The notes: a model not told the origin generated them from the sequence alone. Counted from the first letter of the stretch, positions 1 to 10,065 are shown. The stretch is 64,000 bases of DNA from Candidatus Aminicenantota bacterium (GCA_020355945.1 CP070627.1:8788523-8852522); one strand, 5' to 3'. Translations and numbers: made by a program.

Positions 1-27
1 GCAAGGATTTTTGCAGCGGTAATTCCC

Positions 28-93
28 GGCGCACAAATCAGTGCGCCGAAAAATGGCCCGTTAGGGCCTTCTTGGGCTGCGGGCGCCGCCCGC
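28..93. repeat. Cluster of three short inverted repeats at the 3' end of the kinase operon
   Basis: Three perfect hairpins lie downstream of the histidine kinase: GGCGCAC/GTGCGCC (28-34 and 41-47, 6-nt loop), GGCCC/GGGCC (55-59 and 64-68) and GCGGGC/GCCCGC (79-84 and 88-93). They fill most of the 118 bases at the window edge and no coding sequence is seen there. Positions 93-115 also carry a CTTTGTG-TCTTTGTGG type sequence that recurs elsewhere in the window. Confidence 0.6.
49..68 (-). terminator. Probable intrinsic terminator of the sensor operon
   Basis: Read on the minus strand, a GGCCC-TAAC-GGGCC stem-loop is followed by ATTTTT, the layout of a Rho-independent terminator. It lies about 50 nt after the stop codon of the hybrid histidine kinase. 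The stem is only 5 bp, so strength is uncertain. Confidence 0.5.
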
Positions 94-118
94 TTTGTGT
101 ATCTTTGTGGCTAAAATT

Positions 119-2464
119 TTAAAAAGATTCGCCCGAAGGGCGGCCTTTCTTCTCGATCAAATCACTGATTGTTTTCCTGAATTGTTCTTTATCGATGGGC
201 TTGGCAATGTAATCATCACATCCGGCGTCTTTATATTTTTGAGCATCGCCTTTGATGGCATGTGCGGTTAGGGATATGACATAAAGGTCTTTTAACTTTT
301 CATCATCCCGAATACGTTTGATGGTTTCCAATCCATCCATAACCGGCATGCGCATATCCAGGAGGAGCAAATCAAATTTTTTCTCTTTAAGTTTTTCTAA
401 AACGATTTTTCCATTCTCTGCAAAATCATAATCCACCTGCAGCTTGTCCAGCATACCACCTACCACCTCCTGATTCTCCTGGTTATCTTCTGCCACCAGT
501 ATCTTAAATTTTATCTTTCCTGTTTTCTGCTGGTTAGACTGATGCGCACCTGGGTTTGAAGCGTATTCTTTACTTCTAAGTATGCCTTCCACGGTTTCCA
601 AAAGTTGTTTATATGTAAAGGGTTTGGCGATGTGGCTGTCCATTCCTGCGTCGATGCAATCTCGATAGTCTTCGGCACTGGTCTGGCCGGTCAATGCAAT
701 AATGGGAATATGGGAACCGCTGCCCATGGACTCCTCTTTTTTACGGATGCGTCTTGCTGTTTCCAAACCATCCATCTGCGGCATTTTAACATCCATTAAT
801 ATCAAATCAAAGGGATGTTTCTCATAAATCTCCAATACTTTTACCCCGCTTTCTGCTGTAATTACGGAATAACCACGTTTTTCCAGCATGGCACTTAACA
901 ATTCCCGGTTTTCAAATTGATCCTCTGCCAGGAGAATCAACGGTTTTTGTCTCTGTCGATCTTCTCTTATAGAGTGCAGGGTAACCAGGGCAGTAAAGTC
1001 AGTTTCGTATGCTTTCAACTTTTTTGGGGCCGGGACACCGAATTGAGCGGTAAAGTGGAAGGTACTTCCTTTACCTGTTTCACTTTCCACCCAGATTTTA
1101 CCTGCCATCATTTCCACCAGTTGTTTACTGATGGACAGCCCCAAGCCGGTTCCCCCGTATGCCCGGGTGAAGGAGGAATCCACCTGGTTGAAAGCTTTAA
1201 AAATGCTTTCCTGTTTTTCTTCGGGTATACCCACTCCTGTATCGGACACTGCAAAATGAAGCAAAATGGTGTGGTTCTCTTTATCTTCTTTTTCTACTTC
1301 GCATAACAGTGATATTTCTCCCGAATCTGTAAATTTAACCGCATTGTCAATCAAGTTAACCAGTACCTGCCGCAGCCTCCCGGGGTCACCATTTAAATAC
1401 GAAGGAACTTCCGGCTTGATATGATAGGTTAACTCCAATCCCTTTTCCGATACTTTTAAGGCAAAAGGGTCTACCGCGTACTCAATGGTATTCCATATGT
1501 CAAATTCGATCTCCATCAGTTCCAGGTTCCCGGCTTCCATCTTGGAAAAGTCCAGGATATCATTAAGTAAGAACAACAAGGAGGTGGCGGAATTTTTTAC
1601 GATGCGTAAATACCTGGACTGTTCCCTGGTGAGAGATGTTTCCAGGGCCAATTCCGTCATACCGATGATGGAGTTCATGGGGGTGCGGATTTCATGGGAC
1701 ATATTAGCCAGGAATTCGCTTTTGGCTCGATTCGCCACTTCGGCAGCTTCCTTAGAAACCAGGGTCTTTGATAAATTCTCTGCCATCTTATTAAAGGAAT
1801 CAGCAAGTTTACCTACCTCATCCGACGTTTTTACCCGAACCCGATGGGAAAGGTCCCCCTTTCCCATTCTTTCTACACCTGCCATCAGGTGTTTAAGCGG
1901 CCGATTGATAAAATGCCTGATCCCCAAAAAGGCTCCTATACTGGCTGATATGACGATAAAGGCTACAACAAAGAAAATAATACCTTCAATCTCAGCGGTC
2001 TTTTCCTGCAAATTCTCTAAAGAAATCCCCACCGTTACAGCACCAATGACTACCTTTTTCTCTTTTTTCTCCGACTTCCCGAAAATATCCGACTGGATTT
2101 CCTCTTTTGTAATCGGGGTTGTCATAATTGGAGCAGTGAATTCCTTTGTCTTTACCTGTTGGTCTCTTTTTTCTTCCAGCCGACCGATAACGTTTCCTTC
2201 CTTATCTTCTATTTGGGCAAAGGCAATATCTTTTTCTTTTACGGTTCCTTTAAGCAGCCGGGTTAATTCTTCGTTATCTTTCACCAGCATCCCGTATTCA
2301 CAGTTGTAAGCAAGACTTTTTGTAATAGCAGCGGCTCGTTCATCCAATTCTTTGGTAATGGCAGCGGTTTCATGACGGATAAAAAACCAACCCAGGAACA
2401 CATTGGCAATCATAATTAATGCAATCGCAAAAATATTTATTTTGGTGGCAATGTTTAATTTCAT
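119..2464 (-). CDS. Hybrid sensor histidine kinase with HAMP and two receiver domains
   Basis: Membrane-bound hybrid kinase of 781 residues. Visible parts: TM helix at about 9-29, a periplasmic sensor segment 30-160, second TM helix 161-183, HAMP 184-236, HisKA with phospho-acceptor H257 (motif [10 protein letters not shown]), and HATPase_c 355-475 with N box [11 protein letters not shown]1 DTGVGIP and G2 GGTGLGLS. The two receiver domains at about 508-630 and 653-772 have phospho-acceptors D558 and D703 and conserved lysines K614 and K755. No HPt domain is present, so a separate phosphotransfer protein or cross-talk is needed. The ATG overlaps the upstream stop by 4 nt (ATGA), implying translational coupling to the periplasmic binding protein, which probably supplies the signal. 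No DNA-binding output domain is seen. The residues at the C-terminus are encoded by a GCCCGAAGGGC repeat core also found inside the NRPS genes. Confidence 0.93.
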   Translation of the reverse strand: MKLNIATKINIFAIALIMIANVFLGWFFIRHETAAITKELDERAAAITKSLAYNCEYGMLVKDNEELTRLLKGTVKEKDIAFAQIEDKEGNVIGRLEEKRDQQVKTKEFTAPIMTTPITKEEIQSDIFGKSEKKEKKVVIGAVTVGISLENLQEKTAEIEGIIFFVVAFIVISASIGAFLGIRHFINRPLKHLMAGVERMGKGDLSHRVRVKTSDEVGKLADSFNKMAENLSKTLVSKEAAEVANRAKSEFLANMSHEIRTPMNSIIGMTELALETSLTREQSRYLRIVKNSATSLLFLLNDILDFSKMEAGNLELMEIEFDIWNTIEYAVDPFALKVSEKGLELTYHIKPEVPSYLNGDPGRLRQVLVNLIDNAVKFTDSGEISLLCEVEKEDKENHTILLHFAVSDTGVGIPEEKQESIFKAFNQVDSSFTRAYGGTGLGLSISKQLVEMMAGKIWVESETGKGSTFHFTAQFGVPAPKKLKAYETDFTALVTLHSIREDRQRQKPLILLAEDQFENRELLSAMLEKRGYSVITAESGVKVLEIYEKHPFDLILMDVKMPQMDGLETARRIRKKEESMGSGSHIPIIALTGQTSAEDYRDCIDAGMDSHIAKPFTYKQLLETVEGILRSKEYASNPGAHQSNQQKTGKIKFKILVAEDNQENQEVVGGMLDKLQVDYDFAENGKIVLEKLKEKKFDLLLLDMRMPVMDGLETIKRIRDDEKLKDLYVISLTAHAIKGDAQKYKDAGCDDYIAKPIDKEQFRKTISDLIEKKGRPSGESF

Positions 2465-3447
2465 TGTCCAAAAACCTCGCTTGCTTTTTGGATTATTTCT
2501 CCGGGAATGGATATTCCTAAACGATGGGCAACGGTTTTGTTCAAGTAAAACTTTACTTTCCGGGGCACAGTGATTTTCAGATGGGAATAATTCTCTCCTT
2601 TCAATAGTTTTACCGCTGTTTCACCGGATTGTCTGCCGATATCTTCATAGTCGCAGGTGACAGCCAGGAGCGCCCCGGCCCGGGCATATTGCCGGGAAAA
2701 TCCCATCACCGCCACCTTGTTCTTTAGACAGGAAAAAAGGATCCGTTTGAGAATTGCCGGTCTACACACCACCGTATCCGGTATGATCCATAACAGGTCG
2801 ATGTTTAAGTCCTTTATTTTAGGAATTTCTTTTTCGGAGTTCACCGGGTAAGCGTTTAAAATTAGCCCCAGAGCATTGGCCGCTTGTTTTGCCTTTCGGG
2901 CAATGGTTTCATTTTCAGGAGGATTGTAAATCATACCGATTCGTTTGCATTTGGGGACAACGGTTTTCAGGGTTTCCAGGTGGAGCTGTGCCGGGATATC
3001 CAGGGAGGTGCCCACAATATTTCTCGCTGCGATATCGGTTCCCCAGGGGTCCATAATCATTGTAAAAACAATAGGCAGATCGTTTATTTTATCGGAAATA
3101 AATTTTGTGGCAGTGGTTCCCATGGTCAATATCAACGCGGGCTGCTGAGATTGTATCTCCTTGATCATATCTTCTTTTTTACTTTCATTCTTCGGGTCAC
3201 ATTCAATCCTCTTTAAATGGGCTGATATATTTTCTTTTTTTAGAGTTTCTTTGAATCCGTTGACAGCATCATTATAATGGGAGGCAGCCAGGCTTTCCAC
3301 CACAACGATAACCCTAACAGGTGTTTGAGGGGAATGGGCCGGTGAATCTGCCGCCGGTAAAAAAACCGGGAACAGTATGGGGCAAACCACTATCAACAGG
3401 ACGCTCCAAAGAAAAAACCGCCGCTGGTTCAATTGTGTCTTCAACAT
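2461..3447 (-). CDS. Periplasmic ABC-type solute-binding protein (ABC_sub_bind/TrpX family)
   Basis: A 328-residue secreted protein with a hydrophobic N-terminal signal (about 13-32, ending near AADS). It has the two-lobe layout of the ABC_sub_bind family: VRVIVVVES strand, a TMGTTATKF loop, [19 protein letters not shown], and a closing [19 protein letters not shown] segment. In that family these proteins bind small solutes, often amino acids. No permease or ATPase gene is adjacent. Instead its stop codon overlaps the start of a membrane hybrid histidine kinase, so I infer a role as ligand receptor for the kinase rather than in transport. GGA-rich sequence precedes the ATG and a 27-codon ORF ends 7 nt upstream. 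Confidence 0.85.
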   Translation of the reverse strand: MLKTQLNQRRFFLWSVLLIVVCPILFPVFLPAADSPAHSPQTPVRVIVVVESLAASHYNDAVNGFKETLKKENISAHLKRIECDPKNESKKEDMIKEIQSQQPALILTMGTTATKFISDKINDLPIVFTMIMDPWGTDIAARNIVGTSLDIPAQLHLETLKTVVPKCKRIGMIYNPPENETIARKAKQAANALGLILNAYPVNSEKEIPKIKDLNIDLLWIIPDTVVCRPAILKRILFSCLKNKVAVMGFSRQYARAGALLAVTCDYEDIGRQSGETAVKLLKGENYSHLKITVPRKVKFYLNKTVAHRLGISIPGEIIQKASEVFGQ

Positions 3448-3454
3448 TTAATCC

Positions 3455-3538
3455 TCACTGTAAAAGAAATTCTCCCCTCGATTCCATCACTGGTGAACAG
3501 GGGTAAATTGCCATACGCACCTTTGATCTTAACTTCAT
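3455..3538 (-). CDS. Possible 27-residue upstream ORF / leader peptide
   Basis: An ATG preceded by AAGGAG at suitable spacing opens a 27-codon frame that ends in TGA only 7 nt before the start of the solute-binding protein. The peptide begins MKLRSKVRMA and is not recognised. It could be a translated leader coupling translation into the downstream gene, or chance. Only the ribosome-binding site and the tight spacing support it. Confidence 0.25.
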   Translation of the reverse strand: MKLRSKVRMAIYPCSPVMESRGEFLLQ

Positions 3539-3637
3539 CACAACATCTCCTTACCTTGTACCGTAAAACTGACCACCGGAAGAATAAAAGGCGAAACTAG
3601 AAAGAAACTATCATAAATAGAAAAAAAAATCAACCCT

Positions 3638-4075
3638 CTACTCTTCCTTTTCTATTTCATCTTGCCGGGGTAATTTGCTGCTGATTACCTCTTCTACTTT
3701 TTCGAATACTTTTAAATATTTCGGGAATTTTTTCAGGATTTTCCTGAATTCCTCTTCATCATACATATGACTCAATTTGTTCCTGTCATCGATCATATCG
3801 ACTAACTTCAAATAATTGTCCTCATCGATATAACCAGCCAGATAGAATTCCTTTACGGACTGCTTCGGTGTTTTGGCATCTATGCCATCTTCCTGCTTTA
3901 AAAATTTTTTTATAAGTTTCCAGCAAATTTCAATCGAATACTCAAACTTCTGAATCATCCCATTCTCAATCGCATCAATCAACCGCTTATCCAAATTGAG
4001 ACTTGCCAAATCCAGGTTTACCAGGTAAGAGAAATTCTCCAGTGCTTCCTTAAACTCTTTCATCTTCACTTCCAT
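3638..4075 (-). CDS. HEPN-like partner of a minimal nucleotidyltransferase (HI0074/HepT type)
   Basis: A 145-residue, helix-rich acidic protein resembling nucleotidyltransferase substrate-binding proteins of the HI0074 type. It carries RNKLSHMY at 98-105, which fits the RX4HXY motif (R98, H103, Y105) of HepT-type HEPN ribonuclease toxins; in characterised type VII pairs the tyrosine is AMPylated by the MNT partner. The upstream nucleotidyltransferase overlaps it by 10 nt, so the two are translated together. Inferred role: toxin of a type VII toxin-antitoxin pair, though HI0073/HI0074-like pairs are not all proven toxin-antitoxins. A T-rich stretch follows the stop (about 3620-3628 on the plus strand as A-run), without a clear hairpin. 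Confidence 0.8.
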   Translation of the reverse strand: MEVKMKEFKEALENFSYLVNLDLASLNLDKRLIDAIENGMIQKFEYSIEICWKLIKKFLKQEDGIDAKTPKQSVKEFYLAGYIDEDNYLKLVDMIDDRNKLSHMYDEEEFRKILKKFPKYLKVFEKVEEVISSKLPRQDEIEKEE

Positions 4076-4425
4076 TGGACAATTCGCTTTAATGCCTTGT
4101 TTTTAAACTCTTTATCTGCTTTTAAAAAATCAACAATGTCCACTTTAAAGGGGACAAAAGATTCATCGATGATCTCTTTTATCTTTATAATCATTTTCTC
4201 TTCCAGTTTTTTGGAGATGACACCGATGTCGATATCAGAACTCCGGGAATGATTCCCCTCTGCCCTGGAACCAAATAAGAAAATTTTGCTGTCTTTGGGT
4301 AAATTCTCTATCAGCAGTTTTCTAAGGAAATATTCACTCTTTTCATAGAGTGCTTGATAAGAGTGTATTTCGTCTTTTTCTTTTTGAGACAGGCGGGGAA
4401 CGAAAATTTCAACTTCTTTAAGCAT
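4066..4425 (-). CDS. Minimal nucleotidyltransferase (MNT) domain protein, MntA/HI0073 type
   Basis: A 119-residue protein with the nucleotidyltransferase core FGSRAEGNHSRSSDIDIGVI. This matches the GSX10DXD signature (G52, S53, D64, D66), and D96 in KVDIVDF can serve as third metal-binding carboxylate. Family knowledge: such MNT proteins transfer AMP to the HEPN partner and neutralise it. It is the first gene of the pair and overlaps the HEPN gene by 10 nt. The upstream Shine-Dalgarno sequence is weak. No autonomous promoter is clear in the 79-nt gap to the preceding gene. Confidence 0.85.
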   Translation of the reverse strand: MLKEVEIFVPRLSQKEKDEIHSYQALYEKSEYFLRKLLIENLPKDSKIFLFGSRAEGNHSRSSDIDIGVISKKLEEKMIIKIKEIIDESFVPFKVDIVDFLKADKEFKNKALKRIVQWK

Positions 4426-4504
4426 GGAGTCATTTTAAAAGAATTAAGCAAATATTTCAATAGGGAATTACTCAATATTCAATTTTTTTGGAGATATGGT
4501 TACT

Positions 4505-7500
4505 TTAGTTGTTAATTTTTAATTGCAAATATTTTACAGGATGATAACCCTCTTTAACCATCTTATCGCCTTTAAAAAGAACCCAGGAAGGCATGCGCTG
4601 ATAAAATTTGGTCATCTGGTAGAGCTGCAAAGCACTGTTGGCAATGACCAGGTAAACCACTTTTTCAGGATTAAAGGGATTGGGAAATGCAGCAAACAGC
4701 CCATCATCCGAATCGCCATACGTTTTCCCCTGCCACTGGAAAACGTTCTTTCCTAAGGACAGTGCTAACTTCCCTGCAATCCGTTTCATCAACCCGTTAT
4801 CAGCAATGCCCCCTAAAACGAAAAGATCATTGGCAGTCAATTCCTCTTCATCCACTTCACTGTCCTTTTTCACCGGCGGTAATATTTCGGTATACCGGTC
4901 TGCCAACAGGTCCCGGTAACGGAGCGCCAGGGTATGATTGGCCTCAACCTGGCGGGACGTGCCGTAAACAAAAATCGTATGATGAAAATCATCAAAATAA
5001 TTGGAAAAGGTATAAAAATTTTCCTGGGGGACAGGGATGTCATTTCCGGCATTAAATACCACCATGACAGGCTTTTCTTTGCAGGTAAAGGAAACCGATT
5101 GTTCGGCTTTATTCACTTCAATTTTTTCCCGTTTTTCCTCTTTTTCAGTCTTAACAGCAACAGTGGTAAAAAAGTGAAAAGGTTCTTCTTTCTGCCGGAT
5201 GTTAAGATTTAATTTCCACCCCTGCTCGGTCTTTACCGCGTCAGCTTGAAGTGTTATTTGAGGAAGGGTCTTCCGATTGAGCCACTGCATGATAAAGGGT
5301 TCCAGGGGTTTGCCTGCTGTCTTTTCCCAGAGGGAAATCAATTGCCGGTTGGTCATGGATTTTTCTTTAAACCGATTGTGAACCGCATTCATCAGTTGGG
5401 AGAAGGTTTCGTTACCCAGGAGGAACCTCAGTTGATGTAACAGGAAGGTTCCGCGGATTAAAGGAATCCGGTAATGATTGTAAGCATCATAGACCCGCCG
5501 CGCCTCCAACGGGGCAATCGCACCCTCACAGGAAATCGTATACAATAAACGACAATTAAGATCGGACAATTGATCTTCCAGGTAAGAGACCGCTTTTTCA
5601 GTATCTGTGGGAAGTGCTTTCAGTATACTCCAATATTTAGCCGTGCCGCTGACAAACCAGTTTTCTTTATCTGATGCAGGAAAAACCGTATTGAACCACA
5701 ACTTGCGGGAATCAAAGTTGTAGATATCTTTAACTGCCGATAAATCCGGCGTAAGGGGTTCTTTGCTTTCGGTTTTTCTTTCATGTTTTTGTTTTAAGGC
5801 CTTTAATTTTTCCGTAACAAATACCGGGCTGACAATGGAATAGCCCAGGGACAGGTGAGGAATGGCACCGGGCTTATCCCGCATCAATCGATTGTCTTTA
5901 GCAGGGAACTTCTCCCGCAGCGTTACCTTACCAAAATGCATCATGAAAACCATGTGTTGGGCCATTTCCCTGGTGGTGATTTTCCCATCACAGGCATGGG
6001 CGCGATTAATGGGCGATGAAGCCCAGAGGTTCACCCCGGCAGTGGCATCGATATTTCCATTATGTTTTTGAAAAAATCGATTAAACTCGATGTCCCGGTT
6101 CCAGGGAGTAAAGACCACGTCATAGGGCGCGTTGTCAGGGTTAGCAATATATTCCTTCCTCACTTCATCGTCCTTGGTGTTATTGTTGCTCCAATAAAAT
6201 CCTTTGGTGCCGCCGGGAAATTCACCTGTGGAACTGCGCCACAATTTACTTTTTTTGGTTCCCAATAAAAAAATAGCGATTTCATTGGTTTTGGCATCGG
6301 CAATTAACCAGTCGTTGGTATACATGCCATTGTTTTTATATTCGAGGATTCGCACCACCTCATCGATGCTGTTGGCATACTGGGCGGCTTTGCGAATCCG
6401 GTTGGACTGCGGTATGCCATCCATATCAAAGGGAGTCTGTCTCACCGTGGTTTCACCGATCATCATACCCGAGGCATTAAGATAAAAATCCGCACCCGAA
6501 TGAATACCCCCGGGAAAGGTCTCATAAACCAGGCGATGCCCCTTATCCGGGACCACATCACAGATCACATTCCAGTGAACGCCGGTATACCCGTACCACA
6601 TAAAAATTTGCCCGAATACCAGACCTCCGTTTTTGGTGGCCGGTCCATTGGCCAGGAAACCGGAGCACTTATGTTCTCCCATAGGGATATTCAGTTCATC
6701 CTCTGCGGCCAGGAAATTTCTACCGCTTAAGGCATGGGGAGTACGCCGCAAAGCACTCCATACCTGGCCAAAATCAATGGCTGAATTAATGGTGACAATA
6801 TCCAGGAAATCCACGGGTTGGTTTTCAAATGCTGCACCGGCTTTAGCTGCACCGTCGGCAATACCTTTCATTTCTACCAGGTATTCTTCATCGTATTTCC
6901 GCAGCATAAATGCGTCGGTGATTTGTCGCATCCGGGTCCAGCCCTGGTCCGGGTGATCTTCATTGGCCTGGACCGCCAATTTATTCATATAAGCCGCGAT
7001 TTCATCCGCCAACAGGTAACCGTATTGGTAACCCCTGGCGTAAGGTTTGCCTTCGATATGAACGAAAATCCATCCTTTGTCATCATAACGAAATGCCGGG
7101 CCAAACCACTTTACTGTTTCCATGGGAATATATTCGGAGATATTTTCTACTTTTTCCACCCGGATATCATCGAACCAGGCGGTTCCTTTTGCTTTTCCAT
7201 TAAATCCCAGGTGCAGTCGAACCCTGTCCTTACCCCGGGTGGCAATAAAAAGCACCTGGATTTTTTTCCAACCCGTGGTGGCACCCACTGAGGAAGAATG
7301 GTAAGTAAAAGGAAAGGACTCCATGGTCAAACAAGCAGCCACAGACGTGGGATAACGGTCAGTGGGCCAGGTCACGGCAGAGTTGGTTTTTATCCAGCCG
7401 CTCAACCGGTAAAGCTCGCCTACTTTAAACGCCAGCAAGTCGGAGACCAACATACTCTTTCCCCATTGATCATGGGACATCTGCAAACTCTTTTCACCGA

Positions 7501-7702
7501 AACAGGCATGTTGGCCATCTATTTTTACCCGGATACCAGGGGTCGTTCCCCTGGCTTCGCTCTGCCAATGTGCAGGGAACCCTTCCGCATCCAATGTCTC
7601 AAAACCACTATTGGGTAATTGAACCAGTGTATCTCCCGGGAACAAAACGCTGTATCCGGGAATGATAAAGATTACCAAAAGAAAAACTCTCACGTTTATC
7701 AT
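4505..7702 (-). CDS. Secreted C45-type Cys acyltransferase/hydrolase fused to an M1-peptidase-like tail
   Basis: A 1065-residue exported protein with a signal peptide in the first about 20 residues. Residues 25-185 form a carbohydrate-binding/jelly-roll-like module (NSGFE...GTAWFDDIRVE). Residues about 205-620 resemble peptidase C45 / penicillin acyl-transferase-like Ntn hydrolases: HKCSGFLANGPATKNGGLVFGQ places the candidate nucleophile at C346, to be exposed by self-cleavage before it, followed by NDWLIAD and GFYWSNN blocks. Residues about 690-815 resemble the helical C-terminal part of M1 aminopeptidases (RGTFLLHQLRFLLG, PFIMQWLNR), but no HEXXH zinc site is present, so this part is not a metallopeptidase. 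Residues 900-1065 are an alpha/beta domain (FVYGTSRQVEANH) I cannot assign. ATG preceded by AAGGAGGT and its own promoter. It follows the NRPS locus, so amide formation or cleavage on the peptide product is possible but unproven. Confidence 0.78.
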   Translation of the reverse strand: MINVRVFLLVIFIIPGYSVLFPGDTLVQLPNSGFETLDAEGFPAHWQSEARGTTPGIRVKIDGQHACFGEKSLQMSHDQWGKSMLVSDLLAFKVGELYRLSGWIKTNSAVTWPTDRYPTSVAACLTMESFPFTYHSSSVGATTGWKKIQVLFIATRGKDRVRLHLGFNGKAKGTAWFDDIRVEKVENISEYIPMETVKWFGPAFRYDDKGWIFVHIEGKPYARGYQYGYLLADEIAAYMNKLAVQANEDHPDQGWTRMRQITDAFMLRKYDEEYLVEMKGIADGAAKAGAAFENQPVDFLDIVTINSAIDFGQVWSALRRTPHALSGRNFLAAEDELNIPMGEHKCSGFLANGPATKNGGLVFGQIFMWYGYTGVHWNVICDVVPDKGHRLVYETFPGGIHSGADFYLNASGMMIGETTVRQTPFDMDGIPQSNRIRKAAQYANSIDEVVRILEYKNNGMYTNDWLIADAKTNEIAIFLLGTKKSKLWRSSTGEFPGGTKGFYWSNNNTKDDEVRKEYIANPDNAPYDVVFTPWNRDIEFNRFFQKHNGNIDATAGVNLWASSPINRAHACDGKITTREMAQHMVFMMHFGKVTLREKFPAKDNRLMRDKPGAIPHLSLGYSIVSPVFVTEKLKALKQKHERKTESKEPLTPDLSAVKDIYNFDSRKLWFNTVFPASDKENWFVSGTAKYWSILKALPTDTEKAVSYLEDQLSDLNCRLLYTISCEGAIAPLEARRVYDAYNHYRIPLIRGTFLLHQLRFLLGNETFSQLMNAVHNRFKEKSMTNRQLISLWEKTAGKPLEPFIMQWLNRKTLPQITLQADAVKTEQGWKLNLNIRQKEEPFHFFTTVAVKTEKEEKREKIEVNKAEQSVSFTCKEKPVMVVFNAGNDIPVPQENFYTFSNYFDDFHHTIFVYGTSRQVEANHTLALRYRDLLADRYTEILPPVKKDSEVDEEELTANDLFVLGGIADNGLMKRIAGKLALSLGKNVFQWQGKTYGDSDDGLFAAFPNPFNPEKVVYLVIANSALQLYQMTKFYQRMPSWVLFKGDKMVKEGYHPVKYLQLKINN

Positions 7703-7800
7703 TATACCTCCTTGTTGTTTTTACCCCGGACAAACCCGGACCGGGCATTCACCATAAAAGCCTGCGGCAAATAACGGGGTGATAAAATTTGTTAAGTTGA

Positions 7801-7829
7801 ATTATATAGGAAAAAACATTGTATTGCAA
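7801..7829 (-). promoter_or_regulatory. Sigma-70 type promoter for the C45-type hydrolase gene
   Basis: On the minus strand TTGCAA (7829-7824) and TATAAT (7806-7801) are separated by exactly 17 nt. The -10 box is a perfect consensus match and the -35 box matches 4 of 6. Expected transcription start is near 7794, giving a leader of about 90 nt before the ATG at 7702. The rest of the 182-nt gap (7703-7884) shows only GC-rich CCGG inverted repeats near 7734-7744. Confidence 0.6.
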
Positions 7830-7884
7830 CAGTCTTCGTATCGAGCCAGGAATTCTAATTGTGAGCGCAGCGAAGGAAGTTCCA

Positions 7885-10065
7885 TTAAAAACGCCATAGG
7901 CAGCTGGCTTTTAAAAAGAAACTGCGTTTGATATTCACCAGGTCACCCTGTTGATACACCCACTGTTGGTTCTGCCATTTCCTGCATTCATAAAGTTCAC
8001 CGTACCCCACGTGGAACACAGTCCCGGGGATTAAAGTGAAAGATGCCAGGAAATCGGTAAGCAGCCTCTTTTGATAACTGTTATACTGGAAGATAGCCCT
8101 GAGAAAGAAATATTTATTAAACTGATACCTGGTCTTAGAGTAAAGAATATCCACATCATAGATATCCGTTCCATTACTGGAAAAATCAGAATGGGTATAC
8201 TTGAAATACTGGTTGATCCTGGTTGTAGGCTGGATATCAAAAGAAATCCACCCCTCATTGGCTTTTCCTTTAAATGCAGGATTTCCTTCATAGTATACCC
8301 GGTCTCCATAGGAATAGGTTCCACTGATTTTCAACCGTTTATCCAGACGAAGGGCTGCATTAAGGTTAAATTGGGCCAGGTTAAATTCCTGTCCCGCCCA
8401 ATTCTCAGTGATAAAATTGTAATCCAATTGAAACACTCCTTCTTTGGTGGTGTAAAAGACCAATATTCCTCCCAAAAGCAAATCAGCCCTAGTGGTGTGA
8501 AGATCGTGAACATACCGGGCTTTCATTTTAAGATCCACCAGCTTTATCCAGGGAATTTTTGGGTAAATACCCAGACCGGATCAAAGAGCGGCGTTATTGA
8601 TGCCGTTTCGGACTATATAGGCGGTATCCATCCTGAAATCTGTACCGATATGTTCAAAAGTTGTCAGGATAAAATAGTGCGTCGAGTCATAATTATAGTA
8701 AAAATTGAAATTGTTACTGGCAGGTGCTTCTCCTTCTTTACCTTCCTGGCTCCCGGACAGGCTGTGCAGCAGTGATATATTGAACCGCTGTCCCTTTCCC
8801 GGCCTGTAAGCGAAATCCACACCCAGGACGCGGTTGTATTCCCCTGCAAAATCGCGGCTGCTGTATAAGAAACCGATATAATTATCTCTTCCCAGGCTGT
8901 ATTTCCCCCTGGCAATTCCAAAGAGAGCATCCTGTTGGCCAGGCCATTGGTCACCGGCGGAAAGGATACCAAAGGACATTTTCCCCTGGCTGCCTGTTAT
9001 TTTGGCCCCCCAGGCAGGATCAACAATCAGCCGCGTATGCACGGGTATAGTAAAAAAACCATTGGATAATGTATAAAAATTGAAAATATCCATCCCTTCC
9101 ATGAAAAAAGACCGTTTTTCCTTGAAAAATAAGAGATAACGTTGATTGATCTCCACCTGGAATGCATCGTTTTCTACCTGGCTGAAATCCGGGTTGATGG
9201 TTATATCTGCGGTTATGGATGAGGTTATCCCATATTTGAGCCCAATTCCGAATTCTGTAAAATTCTCGCTTTTATTCCATTTATCCGGTTGAATCCTTAC
9301 GCGATTACTGCCTCGTGTAATACTGGGCAAAATCTCAATTTTCAACGGTTTTTTCAGTTCTTTTAATCTCACTGGCACCAGCAGGTTAAATACGCCTTGT
9401 CCCGCTTTTTGTTCAGGCCAGGATGCCTTAACACCCAACCGGCTGATCTTTCGCCTGAACATCATCTCCATTTCCACGTTTTTACCACTTTCAAATCGAA
9501 TACTTTTGAGAGGGATGCATATCTCAACCTGGTAGCCGGTGGAAGTTACTTCTCCCGCACTTTCCCAGACAAAATCCGGTGATGGGTCGTCCGGATTACT
9601 GGTGGATTCCACCAGGTCCCCCTGGATACCATTGGGATTAATACAAAACCCGTAAGTGGTTTGTTTATTCCCCAGGGAATCCAGTGTGATTCCCACCCAG
9701 TCATCACTCCACATACGATCCCTGCTGGTTAACCAGGTCTTTATTTTTTGGGTCTCCTTATCATAACACCTGAAAGCAAAATAGAGATTTTTACTATCGT
9801 AAGTCATCCAGACCAGGGTTTCATAGGGTAATTTCTCTCCATAAATCGGTTCATAGGTAATGAAATCCTTTTTTAATGGCAGCGTTTTCCAGGTCTCATC
9901 GTCAAGGATACCATCGATCTTTGGTTTTAAAACAGCCCTGGGAGGATATAGAACCTACTACTTATCTACTGCCTCCCTGGTAAAAGCCGAAATCCCGACC
10001 AACTCCAGCCCTGATAACAAAAAAAAATCAACCACCAGGAAAATAATAAAAATCTTTTTATTCAT
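7885..10065 (-). pseudogene. CBM9/DUF5916 protein pseudogene with premature in-frame stops
   Basis: One continuous reading frame aligns along its length with the intact 746-residue DUF5916 protein at 32699-34939. It opens at ATG 10065 with a hydrophobic signal-like start (MNKKIFIIFLVV). It meets two consecutive TAG codons at 9960-9955, resumes at VLYPPRAVLKPKIDGILD, runs through the CBM9-like and beta-rich parts, and meets TGA at 8583-8581 after GINNAAL. It continues in the same frame to TAA at 7885-7887. The TGA aligns with a Tyr of the intact paralog; no frameshift is needed. Loss of the signal-bearing N-terminus and the internal stop argue for a nonfunctional gene. Both TAG and TGA occur, so reassignment of one codon cannot explain it. 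It follows an NRPS relic exactly as the intact copy follows an intact NRPS gene. Confidence 0.85.

Noticed and set aside
917..2309. Long plus-strand open frames opposite the histidine kinase, including a 274-codon one
   Set aside because: They mirror a strongly supported kinase frame, encode no recognisable protein and have no start-site context. Similar antisense frames throughout the window were dismissed for the same reason.
4505..7702. M1 metallopeptidase activity for the C-terminal part of the C45-type protein
   Set aside because: No HEXXH...E zinc site occurs; only the helical C-terminal similarity is present.
8581..8583. TGA in the DUF5916 gene as a recoded (Sec or Trp) codon
   Set aside because: The same gene also has tandem TAG codons, and TGA ends other genes in the window such as 63338-63340; no recoding element is visible. 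Decay is simpler.
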